Positions 1-7,650 of a stretch of DNA of 64,000 bases are shown here, piece after piece. Position 1 is the stretch's first letter, and each line of letters opens with the position of its first letter. The stretch covers positions 2,294,001 to 2,358,000 of the forward strand of contig NZ_CP014137.1 of the NCBI RefSeq assembly GCF_002291445.1, given 5' to 3'. The DNA comes from Brenneria goodwinii (GTDB lineage: Bacteria; Pseudomonadota; Gammaproteobacteria; Enterobacterales; Enterobacteriaceae). A program made the translations under genes and the position numbers. The notes under the pieces are model-generated. The model saw only the letters and a list, made by a program, of their open reading frames with translations. It was not told the origin of the DNA and ran no database searches.

Positions 1-871
1 TTTCGCCACCCAGCGTCAGGTAGTTGTCGCCGTAACGGTACACCTGTCCGTAAGTGCTCTCCCCGCCGCCGCTCACCTCTGCTTCGGTCTGCAGGCCGTC
101 TCCCGCCTGGCGGTAGTTGTAATCCTTCACCCGCACCGACTGGCTGACCACCTGATGCGCCGAGCTCAGCCCCCATACCGACTCCACCCCGTTGTCGTTC
201 ATTCCCGACGGACTGCGCAGCGGCAGGCTCACGTCAAACTGGTAGAACTGCTGGTCGTCGGCGAACACCACCACTTCCCTTTTCAGCCGCGCGTCCATCT
301 CGAAGCGATACCAGATGCCCACATCCGCCAGCAGCCGGTCGATAAACGCCCGGTCGCTCTCCTGCCACTGCATCACCTGCTCACGCGGCGGGTAGCTGTT
401 GCGCAGGCGGAACTCGAACTGCCAGCCTTCGAACTGATGCTGCCGGCGCAATATCTGCTCGACTATCTCCGGCACCGACTGGTTCTGGTATATCGCCGGC
501 CGCCCGGCATTGGCTAGCAACGCCAGCCGCGGCTCCAGCGTCAGCTGATAGCGCACCTCGTCCGCCGACGCCGACAGCCGCTGAAACTGCGTCACCACCC
601 CGTGCACCGCCCGCGCCGAGGCCGCAGGCAGCGCCACATCGCCGAGCGTGACGCCCGGCGCATTGAAGGTAAAGGTGACGTCCTGCAACAGCATCTCGCC
701 GGGGGCGATATCGCTGCCGCTGGTAAAGGTTATCTGGTAGCAATAGGTCTGGCTCAGCCCCTCGGTGGCGCTAAAGGACTCCACGTCCAGGTCGCTTCGA
801 CCGGAAACAGACAGTTGATAACGGTTCAGCGTGCTGGTGAGGCGGCTGGCGAGTTCGGATACGGACAGCAT
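1..871 (-). CDS. vgrG: Type VI secretion spike protein VgrG, N-terminal part (cut by window edge)
   Basis: VgrG forms the trimeric spike of the type VI secretion apparatus and carries effectors or a PAAR tip into target cells. Translating the minus strand gives about 290 residues without a stop, running off the left edge. They have the layout of the gp27-like start of VgrG: an N-terminal beta-rich segment, then a stretch with EIVEQILRR, WQESDRAFIDRLLADVGIWYRF and RVKDYNYR, which are typical VgrG phrases. Two in-frame ATG codons exist, at 877 and 871. The AGAGG ribosome-binding site is only one base from the first and seven from the second, so 871 is preferred. The gene follows PAAR, immunity and lipase genes on the same strand. 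The gp5-like half and any C-terminal extension lie outside the window. Confidence 0.93.
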   Translation of the reverse strand, partial: MLSVSELASRLTSTLNRYQLSVSGRSDLDVESFSATEGLSQTYCYQITFTSGSDIAPGEMLLQDVTFTFNAPGVTLGDVALPAASARAVHGVVTQFQRLSASADEVRYQLTLEPRLALLANAGRPAIYQNQSVPEIVEQILRRQHQFEGWQFEFRLRNSYPPREQVMQWQESDRAFIDRLLADVGIWYRFEMDARLKREVVVFADDQQFYQFDVSLPLRSPSGMNDNGVESVWGLSSAHQVVSQSVRVKDYNYRQAGDGLQTEAEVSGGGESTYGQVYRYGDNYLTLGGE

Positions 872-1080
872 GTTCATACCTCTTCTTATTTCATTGGATA
901 TCGGTATTATTAATCCACAGAGATATTACCCCGTAGTTCTGGAGATAAAGAAAACCATATTTCACCTGCGGATTTAACGAATTAATAAACTTAGCTTTAT
1001 TTAAAAAATATCTTTACTAGGCAATTATCATGATAAAATAAAAACATATTTACCCCATTTCACATATAAAAATGAGTTAC
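872..1080. other. AT-rich intergenic stretch upstream of vgrG
   Basis: About 200 bases between the end of the membrane-protein gene and vgrG. It is far richer in A and T than its neighbours and contains a 12-bp palindrome, TTATCATGATAA (1025-1036). The vgrG promoter is expected here; I cannot place its boxes with confidence. Confidence 0.4.
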
Positions 1081-2199
1081 TTAATTATCGAGAAGCTCTC
1101 GTGTTATTAGACAAAGAAAAACCCCTTCATCGTCACATCCCTTCAATAATAGTTGAATATCCTGATGGTATTGCGTCTCGCCTATCAATAATGCCAGGAC
1201 GATAAAATCCGATACTGGACCGGCAGGTCCAAAAGTATGGTCGATAAGATGATAGGGTCTTTCCAATGACAGAGGAATATTCTTATCACAGGCATAAATG
1301 GATATATCCGCCATTAATTTTCTGTCTAACTTCGATATCCAGATATTTTTTATATTCTCTCTATCAACACAGGTATATTCAAACAGCATATCGAGATCTT
1401 GTGATAATGTATCGGATAACGAGGGCATCACCCTCCCCAATCCGGCTAAAATGGGAAGATTTTTTTCTTTGGCAAAAACAGGGGAAGTTATCAATTGCGC
1501 ACTAATAAACTCGCTATAACTCTCGGGTTGTGAAGGCCAAAGTTGAATACTGAGAAGTAAGGCTACGCCTTTGTGCGCATCCGCGCCATACCATGATTTT
1601 ATCTCTGAAAGCGACGACAAATGTTCAGGATATAAATGCCACTGTTCAAAAATGTCTTCAGCGTCTGTTTTCACGACTTCAAGCGAAATACCCGCCAGAT
1701 AAATGGTATGCAGAAAACACCGATAACCAGGACATTGATGCTCTAACATTTCATCTATTTCAACCAAACGTTGTTTAAGCGCTTGGCTTTGAGTGAATAA
1801 GGGCCGACCTTTATGGGGATAAGCGGGAATGTCCTGGATATCATGCAACATGACTGCCGCATTATCTTCTTCTGGAGAAAATATTACGTTACCGCTAACC
1901 ACCAACTGTTTTCTGCTCCATTTTTCCCATGCGATATGCGCGTTTTTCAGCTCGTTATCCCATACCGATTTCTTTACCTCTTTATAATAACAATACAAGG
2001 ATGACGAAAAAGCAAACAGCCAGGTACAAAACGCTAATGGCAAAATATACGCGACCAGTTCTGGGACATTTTCCTGGATGAAATAAGAAATGATAAATAG
2101 AAAAATCGCGATTACGAACGAGAAAACAAGCAAAATCCAGGTACGTTTACGAGGAAGAGAAACACGATATTGCTGAGTATCAGGAATCGGCCATCCCAT
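1081..2199 (-). CDS. Unrecognised two-helix membrane protein in the T6SS island
   Basis: I do not recognise the family. The 372-residue product has two hydrophobic helices close to its N-terminus (about residues 20-42 and 50-72) and then some 300 polar residues. This fits an inner-membrane protein with a large soluble domain, probably cytoplasmic given basic residues before the first helix. The C-terminal part has a glycine/proline-rich turn (FGPAGPVSDF) followed by a hydrophobic strand. The start ATG lies two bases after the PAAR stop codon, so the two genes are probably translated together. Position between PAAR and vgrG suggests a role in loading, an effector, or immunity; which one is open. 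Base composition is more AT-rich than the metabolic genes, as is common in T6SS cargo regions. Confidence 0.75.
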   Translation of the reverse strand: MGWPIPDTQQYRVSLPRKRTWILLVFSFVIAIFLFIISYFIQENVPELVAYILPLAFCTWLFAFSSSLYCYYKEVKKSVWDNELKNAHIAWEKWSRKQLVVSGNVIFSPEEDNAAVMLHDIQDIPAYPHKGRPLFTQSQALKQRLVEIDEMLEHQCPGYRCFLHTIYLAGISLEVVKTDAEDIFEQWHLYPEHLSSLSEIKSWYGADAHKGVALLLSIQLWPSQPESYSEFISAQLITSPVFAKEKNLPILAGLGRVMPSLSDTLSQDLDMLFEYTCVDRENIKNIWISKLDRKLMADISIYACDKNIPLSLERPYHLIDHTFGPAGPVSDFIVLALLIGETQYHQDIQLLLKGCDDEGVFLCLITRELLDN

Positions 2200-2201
2200 G
2201 A

Positions 2202-2468
2202 TTATGCCTCAACGCTGTTATGAGGCATGGACGTTAATACACGACAGCCGCATTGACACAAACAATTATTTACTACGACCGATCTTCCGTTATCCATCAT
2301 GGTATTACAACCCTCAATAATCGGATTAACGCCGTGCCACGGCTTAGGGCATGCCACCAAATCTCCCACCAGCGCAACCTGTTTTCCTTCATAGTAAAGC
2401 GTTGACGAAGCCGTAATCACTTTCCCGCCGTGATCGGTTGAATCACCAAGACAAACAATACCGCTCAT
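2202..2468 (-). CDS. PAAR-domain spike-tip protein
   Basis: PAAR proteins sharpen the VgrG spike and often link effectors to it. The product of 88 residues starts MSGIVCLGDSTDHGG and has the family's repeated glycine turns, followed by a Cys/His-bearing middle (VACPKPWHGVNP) and a C-terminal CQCGCRV cluster that would help bind the metal at the tip. The reading frame is open further upstream, but the ATG at 2468 has an AAGGAG site six bases ahead and begins exactly at the conserved PAAR start, so it is taken as the true start. It is a bare PAAR of about 90 residues with no toxin extension. It sits between the membrane-protein genes and is followed after two bases by the next gene. Confidence 0.9.
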   Translation of the reverse strand: MSGIVCLGDSTDHGGKVITASSTLYYEGKQVALVGDLVACPKPWHGVNPIIEGCNTMMDNGRSVVVNNCLCQCGCRVLTSMPHNSVEA

Positions 2469-2557
2469 AACCCTCTCCTTATTTATATCCATCATCTGGC
2501 AAGTTGTAGGCGTGTTGACTTTCTTCGCGCCTACAACATGCAAAAAAACACTGGAAT

Positions 2558-2803
2558 TTAAAAAATATTCCAGCCGTAAAGCCAATTAACAGAACGAACG
2601 GTAAGAAAAGAAAAAATAATGACTACCGTCATCAATATAATGACATCTTTCGCGTTACGTTCCTTGTATGATTTAATAGACAAATATAAAAACACGGCCA
2701 CCACAATGACCCACATCGGCCACATGTTATAAATCAACACCCGAATCATTAAGTAAATAATAAACCAAATACTAAGATCACTAAAATCCAATGTAGTTAT
2801 CAA
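2558..2803 (-). CDS. Small predicted membrane protein, TTG start
   Basis: An 81-residue protein made almost entirely of hydrophobic helices (about residues 10-24, 27-45 and 53-70) separated by the charged loop KSYKERNAKD. No family is recognised. The start codon is TTG at 2803, with a GAGGG ribosome-binding site about six bases upstream. No ATG gives a better start, and the first internal ATG would cut the first helix. It lies between the second immunity gene and PAAR on the same strand, with about 90 bases to the PAAR start. Small polytopic proteins in such islands are often immunity proteins or unknown accessory factors; nothing here decides that. Confidence 0.5.
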   Translation of the reverse strand: MITTLDFSDLSIWFIIYLMIRVLIYNMWPMWVIVVAVFLYLSIKSYKERNAKDVIILMTVVIIFSFLTVRSVNWLYGWNIF

Positions 2804-3010
2804 AGCTACCCTCGATATCGCCTATAATTATAAATAGTAAAAAAGAGCCGGGAAAACATATACGAATTATTTCCACATCCAACCTATGATAAACCCGGTT
2901 CCAATGGGTGAAGTAACACTTATGAGTATTTCAATAGATTTACTCATACGCCACTGAAATAGCCAGAAAACCCTGAATGACTTCAATTCAGTTTTTTCCA
3001 TCCATACTGA

Positions 3011-4111
3011 TTATTTAAACGCACCCGGCCGCAGCCGTAACGTCGAGGTTATTCGCTCCCACGCCGCGATAGCCTCTTTCGGCGGCAACTGCTCATCCGG
3101 CAGGGGCTCCTGTCGAAATAAAATACTCAGTTTGGGCGTCTTTTCGCCGCCGGTTTTTTCATTGACGTTTAATGCAAAACGATGAACGCGCTGTATCGGG
3201 TGATTAATTCCGTCGCCCTCCACCAGCCACTCCTCGCCATACAGTCCGTTGATATGGCGTGCGCCTTTTTGCAGCGTTTTCCCTGCCGACGCCGCGATAA
3301 GCTGGTTTATTTCCGCACTGCGCTCCAGCAGCGAATCTTTTTCCCGAGTGAAATTATCGGTATCAAGGTTAATCACGATTTTAGGATACTCCGGCGATGT
3401 ATAACTCAGCGACACCTCCTCCTGCCGGTAATAATCCCCATCGGCAATAAACATATTTGGCCCACAAAAGCCCGGCCGATCGGGGATATCCGTTTCATTA
3501 CGTCCTTCAATGCGTTTTAGTAATTCCGTTAATGCCATCAGATCTTGCGGAACGTTATTATTATAAATACGCGGGGTATCCTTTCTATCTTCATCATAAC
3601 GGGATGAGAGGCCGTTCCTGGTTTTCACCTCCACCTCAACTGCTACCCCGTTGGTATAAAGATGCGCTTCCAATATCCGTGCGGCATCCGGCACGCCCGT
3701 ATCTTCATTCCGTTCAAAAATCACCCCGTCCATGCCCGCGGGCAGGGAAAGCTTGCGTTTTAAAAACGGCATATCCAGCGGGTCGAGGGTTTTCTCGCCG
3801 TTTAGCTGCGCTTCGCGGCGGCGGATTTTCTGCTCAAACGCCGGATGGTATAGACGTTTGGTCGTTATCGGATGCTTGTCGATAAATGTCATCATATTAC
3901 CGTCTTCCACCGCAAACGCCGCTGGGATATCAATCAGATAACGCCCCACGCAGCGCGTTTGCATCGCCGTTAAAAATGTCTCCACCACCGCTTCCTCCCG
4001 TTGCGTTAAATCCTGTTTTGGCGGATAGGGCGTTATCCATTGATAAATCCCATAACCCGCCGCCAGCAGCAACAGCCAAACGGCTATTTTACGTTTTCCT
4101 TCCCTGTGCAT
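3011..4111 (-). CDS. Tli4-family T6SS immunity protein, second copy
   Basis: Tli4 proteins are membrane-anchored periplasmic proteins that neutralise Tle4 phospholipase effectors. This 366-residue product has one N-terminal signal-anchor helix (about residues 9-25, followed by TPYPP) and a soluble domain with the paired blocks RCVGRYLIDIP and GFCGPNMFIADGDYY typical of the N-terminal Tli4 domain. The C-terminal block holds GLYGEEWL and FRQEPLPDEQLPP. The neighbouring copy (4121-5212) is closely similar. The two are nearly identical at the ends and over residues around 250-300, but differ after residue 65 and around residues 220-240. The start lies nine bases from the stop of the first copy. 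It may be a spare immunity gene protecting against variant effectors. Confidence 0.85.
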   Translation of the reverse strand: MHREGKRKIAVWLLLLAAGYGIYQWITPYPPKQDLTQREEAVVETFLTAMQTRCVGRYLIDIPAAFAVEDGNMMTFIDKHPITTKRLYHPAFEQKIRRREAQLNGEKTLDPLDMPFLKRKLSLPAGMDGVIFERNEDTGVPDAARILEAHLYTNGVAVEVEVKTRNGLSSRYDEDRKDTPRIYNNNVPQDLMALTELLKRIEGRNETDIPDRPGFCGPNMFIADGDYYRQEEVSLSYTSPEYPKIVINLDTDNFTREKDSLLERSAEINQLIAASAGKTLQKGARHINGLYGEEWLVEGDGINHPIQRVHRFALNVNEKTGGEKTPKLSILFRQEPLPDEQLPPKEAIAAWERITSTLRLRPGAFK

Positions 4112-4120
4112 ACCGGCCGC

Positions 4121-5212
4121 TTACTTAAACGCCCCCTGCCGCAGCCGTAACGTCGAGGTTATTCGCTCCCACGCCGCGATAGCCTCTTTCGGCGGCAACT
4201 GCTCATCCGGCAGGGGTTCCTGTCTGAACAAAATACTCAGTTTTGGCGTCTTTTCACCGCCGTTTTTTTCATTGACGTTTAATGCAAAACTATGAACGCG
4301 GTGTACTGGACGATTAAGCCCATTGCTTTCCTCCAGCCACTCCTCGCCATACAGTCCGTTGATATGGCGTGCGCCTTTTTGCAGCGTTTTCCCTGCCGAC
4401 GCCGCAATAAGCTGGTTTATTTCCGCACTGCGCTCCAGCAGCGAATCTTTTTCCCGAGTGAAATTATCGGTAGCAAAACTGAGAGCAATGTTGGGATAAT
4501 CCGGCGATATATAACTCAGCCTCATATACTCCTTTCTATAATAATCCCCATCCGCAATAAACATATTTGGCCCACAAAAGCCCGTCCGGTCGGGGATATC
4601 CGTTTCATTACGTCCTTCAATCCGTTTTAGTAATTCCGTTAATGCCATCAGATCTTGCGGAACGTTATTGCCATAGAGTTCAGGATAATCCTTACGATCG
4701 CTGTCATATTTGGATGCCAAACCATTTCTTGTTCTTACCTCAATTTCAACCGCTACCCCGTTAGTATAAAGATGCGCTTCCAATATTCGGGATGAGTCTG
4801 GAACGGCTCCACTTCTATTACGTTCAAAAATCACCCCGTCCATACCCGTAGGCAAGGGATGCTTTCGCTTTAAAAACGGCATATCCAGCGGATTAAGGGT
4901 TTTCTCGCTATTTAACTGCGCTTCGCGGCGGCGGATTTTCTGCTCAAACGCCGGGTGATATATATGCTGAGTTCTTACCGGGTGCTCGTTGATAAATGCC
5001 CTTGGTATTTTGTTTCTTAATGTAAAGGACGCTGGGATATCAATTAGATAACGCCCCACGCAGCGCGTTTGCATCGCCGTTAAAAATGTCTCCACCACCG
5101 TTTCCTCCCGTTGCGTTAAATCTTGTTGCGGCGGATAGGGCGTCATCCATTGATAAATCCCATAACCCGCCGCCAGCGCCAGCAGCGCCCCAATAACCGT
5201 TGTGCGTTTCAT
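4121..5212 (-). CDS. Tli4-family T6SS immunity protein, first copy
   Basis: The first of two tandem immunity genes, directly behind the lipase gene, so the more likely cognate partner of that effector. Its ATG overlaps the lipase stop codon as ATGA, which indicates translational coupling and balanced production of toxin and antidote. The 363-residue product has an N-terminal hydrophobic anchor (about residues 5-22), the RCVGRYLIDIP block, GFCGPNMFIADGDYY near residue 210, and the conserved C-terminal GLYGEEWL region. It is expected to sit in the inner membrane facing the periplasm, where Tle4-type enzymes attack. Sequence shared with the second copy is near-identical over long runs, so the duplication or a later gene conversion is recent. 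Confidence 0.87.
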   Translation of the reverse strand: MKRTTVIGALLALAAGYGIYQWMTPYPPQQDLTQREETVVETFLTAMQTRCVGRYLIDIPASFTLRNKIPRAFINEHPVRTQHIYHPAFEQKIRRREAQLNSEKTLNPLDMPFLKRKHPLPTGMDGVIFERNRSGAVPDSSRILEAHLYTNGVAVEIEVRTRNGLASKYDSDRKDYPELYGNNVPQDLMALTELLKRIEGRNETDIPDRTGFCGPNMFIADGDYYRKEYMRLSYISPDYPNIALSFATDNFTREKDSLLERSAEINQLIAASAGKTLQKGARHINGLYGEEWLEESNGLNRPVHRVHSFALNVNEKNGGEKTPKLSILFRQEPLPDEQLPPKEAIAAWERITSTLRLRQGAFK

Positions 5213-6810
5213 CCGTCGCCCTGTTTTGTGTGTTTGATTGTCTGCGCGATCTTGACGATCGCCCGCAGCGTAAAGAGCCGCGCTTTCGCGTCCTGATAGG
5301 CGGGCTCATGCTCGACCGCCACCTGACAGCGCGAACGCAGATAATTGGCCGATATCCGACCCGAGCGCAGCGGCACCGTGCCGTCGCCCGCTTCGGTGGG
5401 CGGCAGTAGCGAGTAGGTTTGCTGAATCACTTTAGACCAGCCCGTGCCGCTTAGCGGGGTCGCCACCGAACGTGTTTCGCCTGTTGCGCCCACTTTTAAT
5501 ACCTGCGCATTAGGCGCATCGCGCTGCCGGCCTTTATTCATCCCCCCATCGGGTGGCGGTGAGCCCGTGCGCCAGCATACTTCACCGTATGAGGGGTGCT
5601 CGCTGGCGGCGCTGTAAAATGCATGGGTATTGGGGTGATATTTACCTGACAGGTTCTCGATAAATATTTGAACATCCTCTTTTATTATTTCTGCAAACGA
5701 ACGCCAATCGCTATTTAATTCCCACTGAGTACGGCGGCTTCCCGGACTAATCAACCGCTCATCGCATAACCCCCACCATTTATCTCTCACCAGATAGATC
5801 TCACTGTAAGGATCCTGTTTCGGATAGGAATAGACGTTATCGCCATCCTGAATTTTCAGCCAGCCCATGCCGTAGTCCCGTCCGGGCAGCAGTTGCAGCG
5901 GCCCCGGCGCCTGCGACAGTACCGCCGTCATCTTTTCCGCATCGCTGCCCAGCACCCGCGCCGCCGCCCATGACTCTATATCTTTGTATTCCGTGCCCGC
6001 CTTCATCCGCCGGTAGGTGGCCGCCGCGCCGGTAGCGGGCATCACTCCATGCACCACCCCCAGCACGCTGTCTCTGCCGCCCAGGCATTCGCTATAGTGG
6101 CGCGCCACCAGCCCGCCCATTGAGTGAGTGACCAGGATCGCTTTTTCACAGCGCCGGCCTTTTCTTTTATAAAAGGTGATCGTCTCAGTGATCTTCTTTC
6201 CCAGAGATTCAGCAGACTTTTCATTGGATTCCAGCCAGTTGTAGCCGACGGCAAAAACGGGGAACAGATAGTTGTAGCTCAGCTTCACTTCCTCTTCTTG
6301 CAGCGCCAACTCCCCGATTTCCGCCGCCAGATCCTGACCCACCAGCTTATGGCGCTCACCCCGGCCATAGGCGGAAAAATCATTCAGCACCTCCTGCAGC
6401 CAGGTCAGAAACGGCGCATAGCTGGTATAGGCCACGCTGCCCCAGCCGCGCTCACGCCGGGTTTGCAATAAAAACAGTTCATTATCGGACTCATCGACAT
6501 CGCCGCCAGTATCCACCTCTGTCTCCATAGGATTTAACAGCCTTTTTCGTTCTTCCGCACTGGCGAAAAACCACGCTTTCGCGATTTCCGTTTTACTATC
6601 TAAACGCCATACCGGTTTACCCTCATCGGTGTTTTTCAAATTGCTGCCCATCACGCCGGGAATAAAGAACACCGGGATTACCCGCGTCGGATAAACCTGG
6701 CATTGCAGCTCGATATTGCTTCCCTTCGGATAGCTATACAGGTCATAAATGGCGTTGCCGCTTTTATCAAACGTCGGATAAATTTTTATGATTTTTGTCG
6801 GGTCTGACAT
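5209..6810 (-). CDS. Tle4-type T6SS lipase effector
   Basis: A 533-residue alpha/beta hydrolase of the lecithin-cholesterol-acyltransferase-like kind. FIPGVMGSNL (about 49-58) forms the oxyanion turn. THSMGG (about 228-233) is the nucleophile elbow with Ser230. GDGTVPL supplies a likely catalytic Asp476, and HEPAY a likely His501. No signal peptide is present, as expected for a cargo delivered by the T6SS into the periplasm of rivals, where it would hydrolyse membrane phospholipids. The two following Tli4-type immunity genes place it in the Tle4 group rather than Tle1-3 or Tle5. Its start overlaps the stop of a small upstream gene (TAATG). The elbow is THSMGG rather than the classical G-H-S form, but Gly at the last motif position is kept. 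Confidence 0.87.
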   Translation of the reverse strand: MSDPTKIIKIYPTFDKSGNAIYDLYSYPKGSNIELQCQVYPTRVIPVFFIPGVMGSNLKNTDEGKPVWRLDSKTEIAKAWFFASAEERKRLLNPMETEVDTGGDVDESDNELFLLQTRRERGWGSVAYTSYAPFLTWLQEVLNDFSAYGRGERHKLVGQDLAAEIGELALQEEEVKLSYNYLFPVFAVGYNWLESNEKSAESLGKKITETITFYKRKGRRCEKAILVTHSMGGLVARHYSECLGGRDSVLGVVHGVMPATGAAATYRRMKAGTEYKDIESWAAARVLGSDAEKMTAVLSQAPGPLQLLPGRDYGMGWLKIQDGDNVYSYPKQDPYSEIYLVRDKWWGLCDERLISPGSRRTQWELNSDWRSFAEIIKEDVQIFIENLSGKYHPNTHAFYSAASEHPSYGEVCWRTGSPPPDGGMNKGRQRDAPNAQVLKVGATGETRSVATPLSGTGWSKVIQQTYSLLPPTEAGDGTVPLRSGRISANYLRSRCQVAVEHEPAYQDAKARLFTLRAIVKIAQTIKHTKQGDG

Positions 6811-6995
6811 TATTTCAAATCCCTTTTCAATATGGCTTTCACCGCCTGGTGCGCCGCGCGGGTCGGCCTCAGCCCTTCGACGGCGCTGAAATGCGGCACC
6901 AACAGCGGCGCGGTATTGGCGGTTACGGTTAACAACGGATAGCGGAAGAGATCGGAGGCAGTAACATACGGGCGTGCAGAAGTCATGCTTTCCAT
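6810..6995 (-). CDS. Small protein ahead of the Tle4 lipase
   Basis: A 61-residue product that I do not recognise. It has no membrane segment and ends in a basic stretch (HQAVKAILKRDLK). The frame is open up to a TTG at 7067, but no ribosome-binding site is seen there. The ATG at 6995 has a GGAA site five bases upstream. The stop codon shares its last base with the lipase ATG (TAATG), so translation is probably coupled and the gene is likely the first of the effector operon. It could be a loading helper or a remnant of a longer gene; the short length favours caution. Confidence 0.5.
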   Translation of the reverse strand: MESMTSARPYVTASDLFRYPLLTVTANTAPLLVPHFSAVEGLRPTRAAHQAVKAILKRDLK

Positions 6996-7177
6996 GCGGT
7001 TTCCTATTTCATATCCATTGAGAAACTTTCGGGGCGCATTATGCCGAAAAAAACGACATATCGGCAAGGAATTTTTGGCAGAAAATCAAAAAATATAAAT
7101 TTAAAATCAAACGATTATAAAATAAAACGATGATCATCATTATTATGATCGGATGAGGATATTTATGGAATCATCCC
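6996..7177. other. AT-rich promoter region of the lipase operon
   Basis: The sequence before the effector operon includes a long A/T tract and the imperfect palindrome ATGATCATCAT. No gene is seen. The promoter of the lipase-immunity operon is expected here, by position only. Confidence 0.35.
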
Positions 7178-7261
7178 CGTCATTCCCGCGGAAGTAGGCG
7201 GGAATCTCCCACTGAAACCGTGCGCAGTCATCGGCTGATTCCCGCCTGCGCGGGAATGACG
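7178..7261. repeat. Palindromic GTCATTCCCGCG repeat, complete copy
   Basis: An 84-bp unit bounded by a perfect 13-bp inverted repeat, CGTCATTCCCGCG (7178-7190) and CGCGGGAATGACG (7249-7261), with a further AGGCGGGAATC hairpin arm inside. A diverged copy lies at 50592-50660. Such short GC-rich palindromes are dispersed in many gamma-proteobacterial genomes; no coding capacity is seen. Confidence 0.75.
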
Positions 7262-7287
7262 TGGATCTAACTAGCCTTTCCCGCGCA

Positions 7288-7546
7288 TTACTCCTGCGGG
7301 GTCTTCTCTGCTTTGCTCGCCAGCATGGTCAGGAACCTGATACGTTCCTGTTGAGAATAATCCCCATCGGCAATACCGACGAAGGCATCGCGCAGCGACA
7401 TAATTTAGCCGCAAGCCGGGGTTCACCGGGGGCTGGCGTTTGTGCTCCCTGTGTCGGGCGCGTGCGACGAGGTCGCATGAAAATGGCGGTATTGTGGCGC
7501 ACGAAACGGTCTCTGAGTCCGCATAAAAATGTGACTAAGAGACCGT
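7288..7546 (-). mobile_element. Repeated element, copy A (truncated)
   Basis: It shares a 53-base identical block (7373-7425) with copy B (12079-12131), plus the scattered blocks GGGGGCTGGCGT, TGTCGGGCGCGTGC, TGGCGCACGAAAC and GTCCGCATAAAAATGTGAC in the same order. The right end carries a 9-bp inverted repeat, ACGGTCTCT (7506-7514) and AGAGACCGT (7538-7546). The left terminal repeat seen in copy B is missing. On the minus strand a 37-codon reading frame (7401 to 7288) begins inside the shared block and ends in unrelated sequence. No transposase is present, so this is best seen as a MITE-like or insertion-sequence remnant. Confidence 0.6.
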
Positions 7547-7582
7547 TGTCTGGGTGAGGAGTTAACTTATTAAAAACGCTGA

Positions 7583-7605
7583 ACTCTCCCCCACCCCGAG
7601 AGAGT
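7583..7605 (-). terminator. Possible terminator after ybiW
   Basis: ACTCTC (7583-7588) pairs with GAGAGT (7600-7605). Read on the minus strand, the hairpin is followed by a T-rich run (GTTTTTAAT). It lies about 50 bases after the ybiW stop codon. The stem is short and the loop is G-rich, so support is modest. Confidence 0.35.
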
Positions 7606-7650
7606 CAGGATGGGGTTAGAAGCAGAAAGGTTGTCATCAATCGGGATCAA

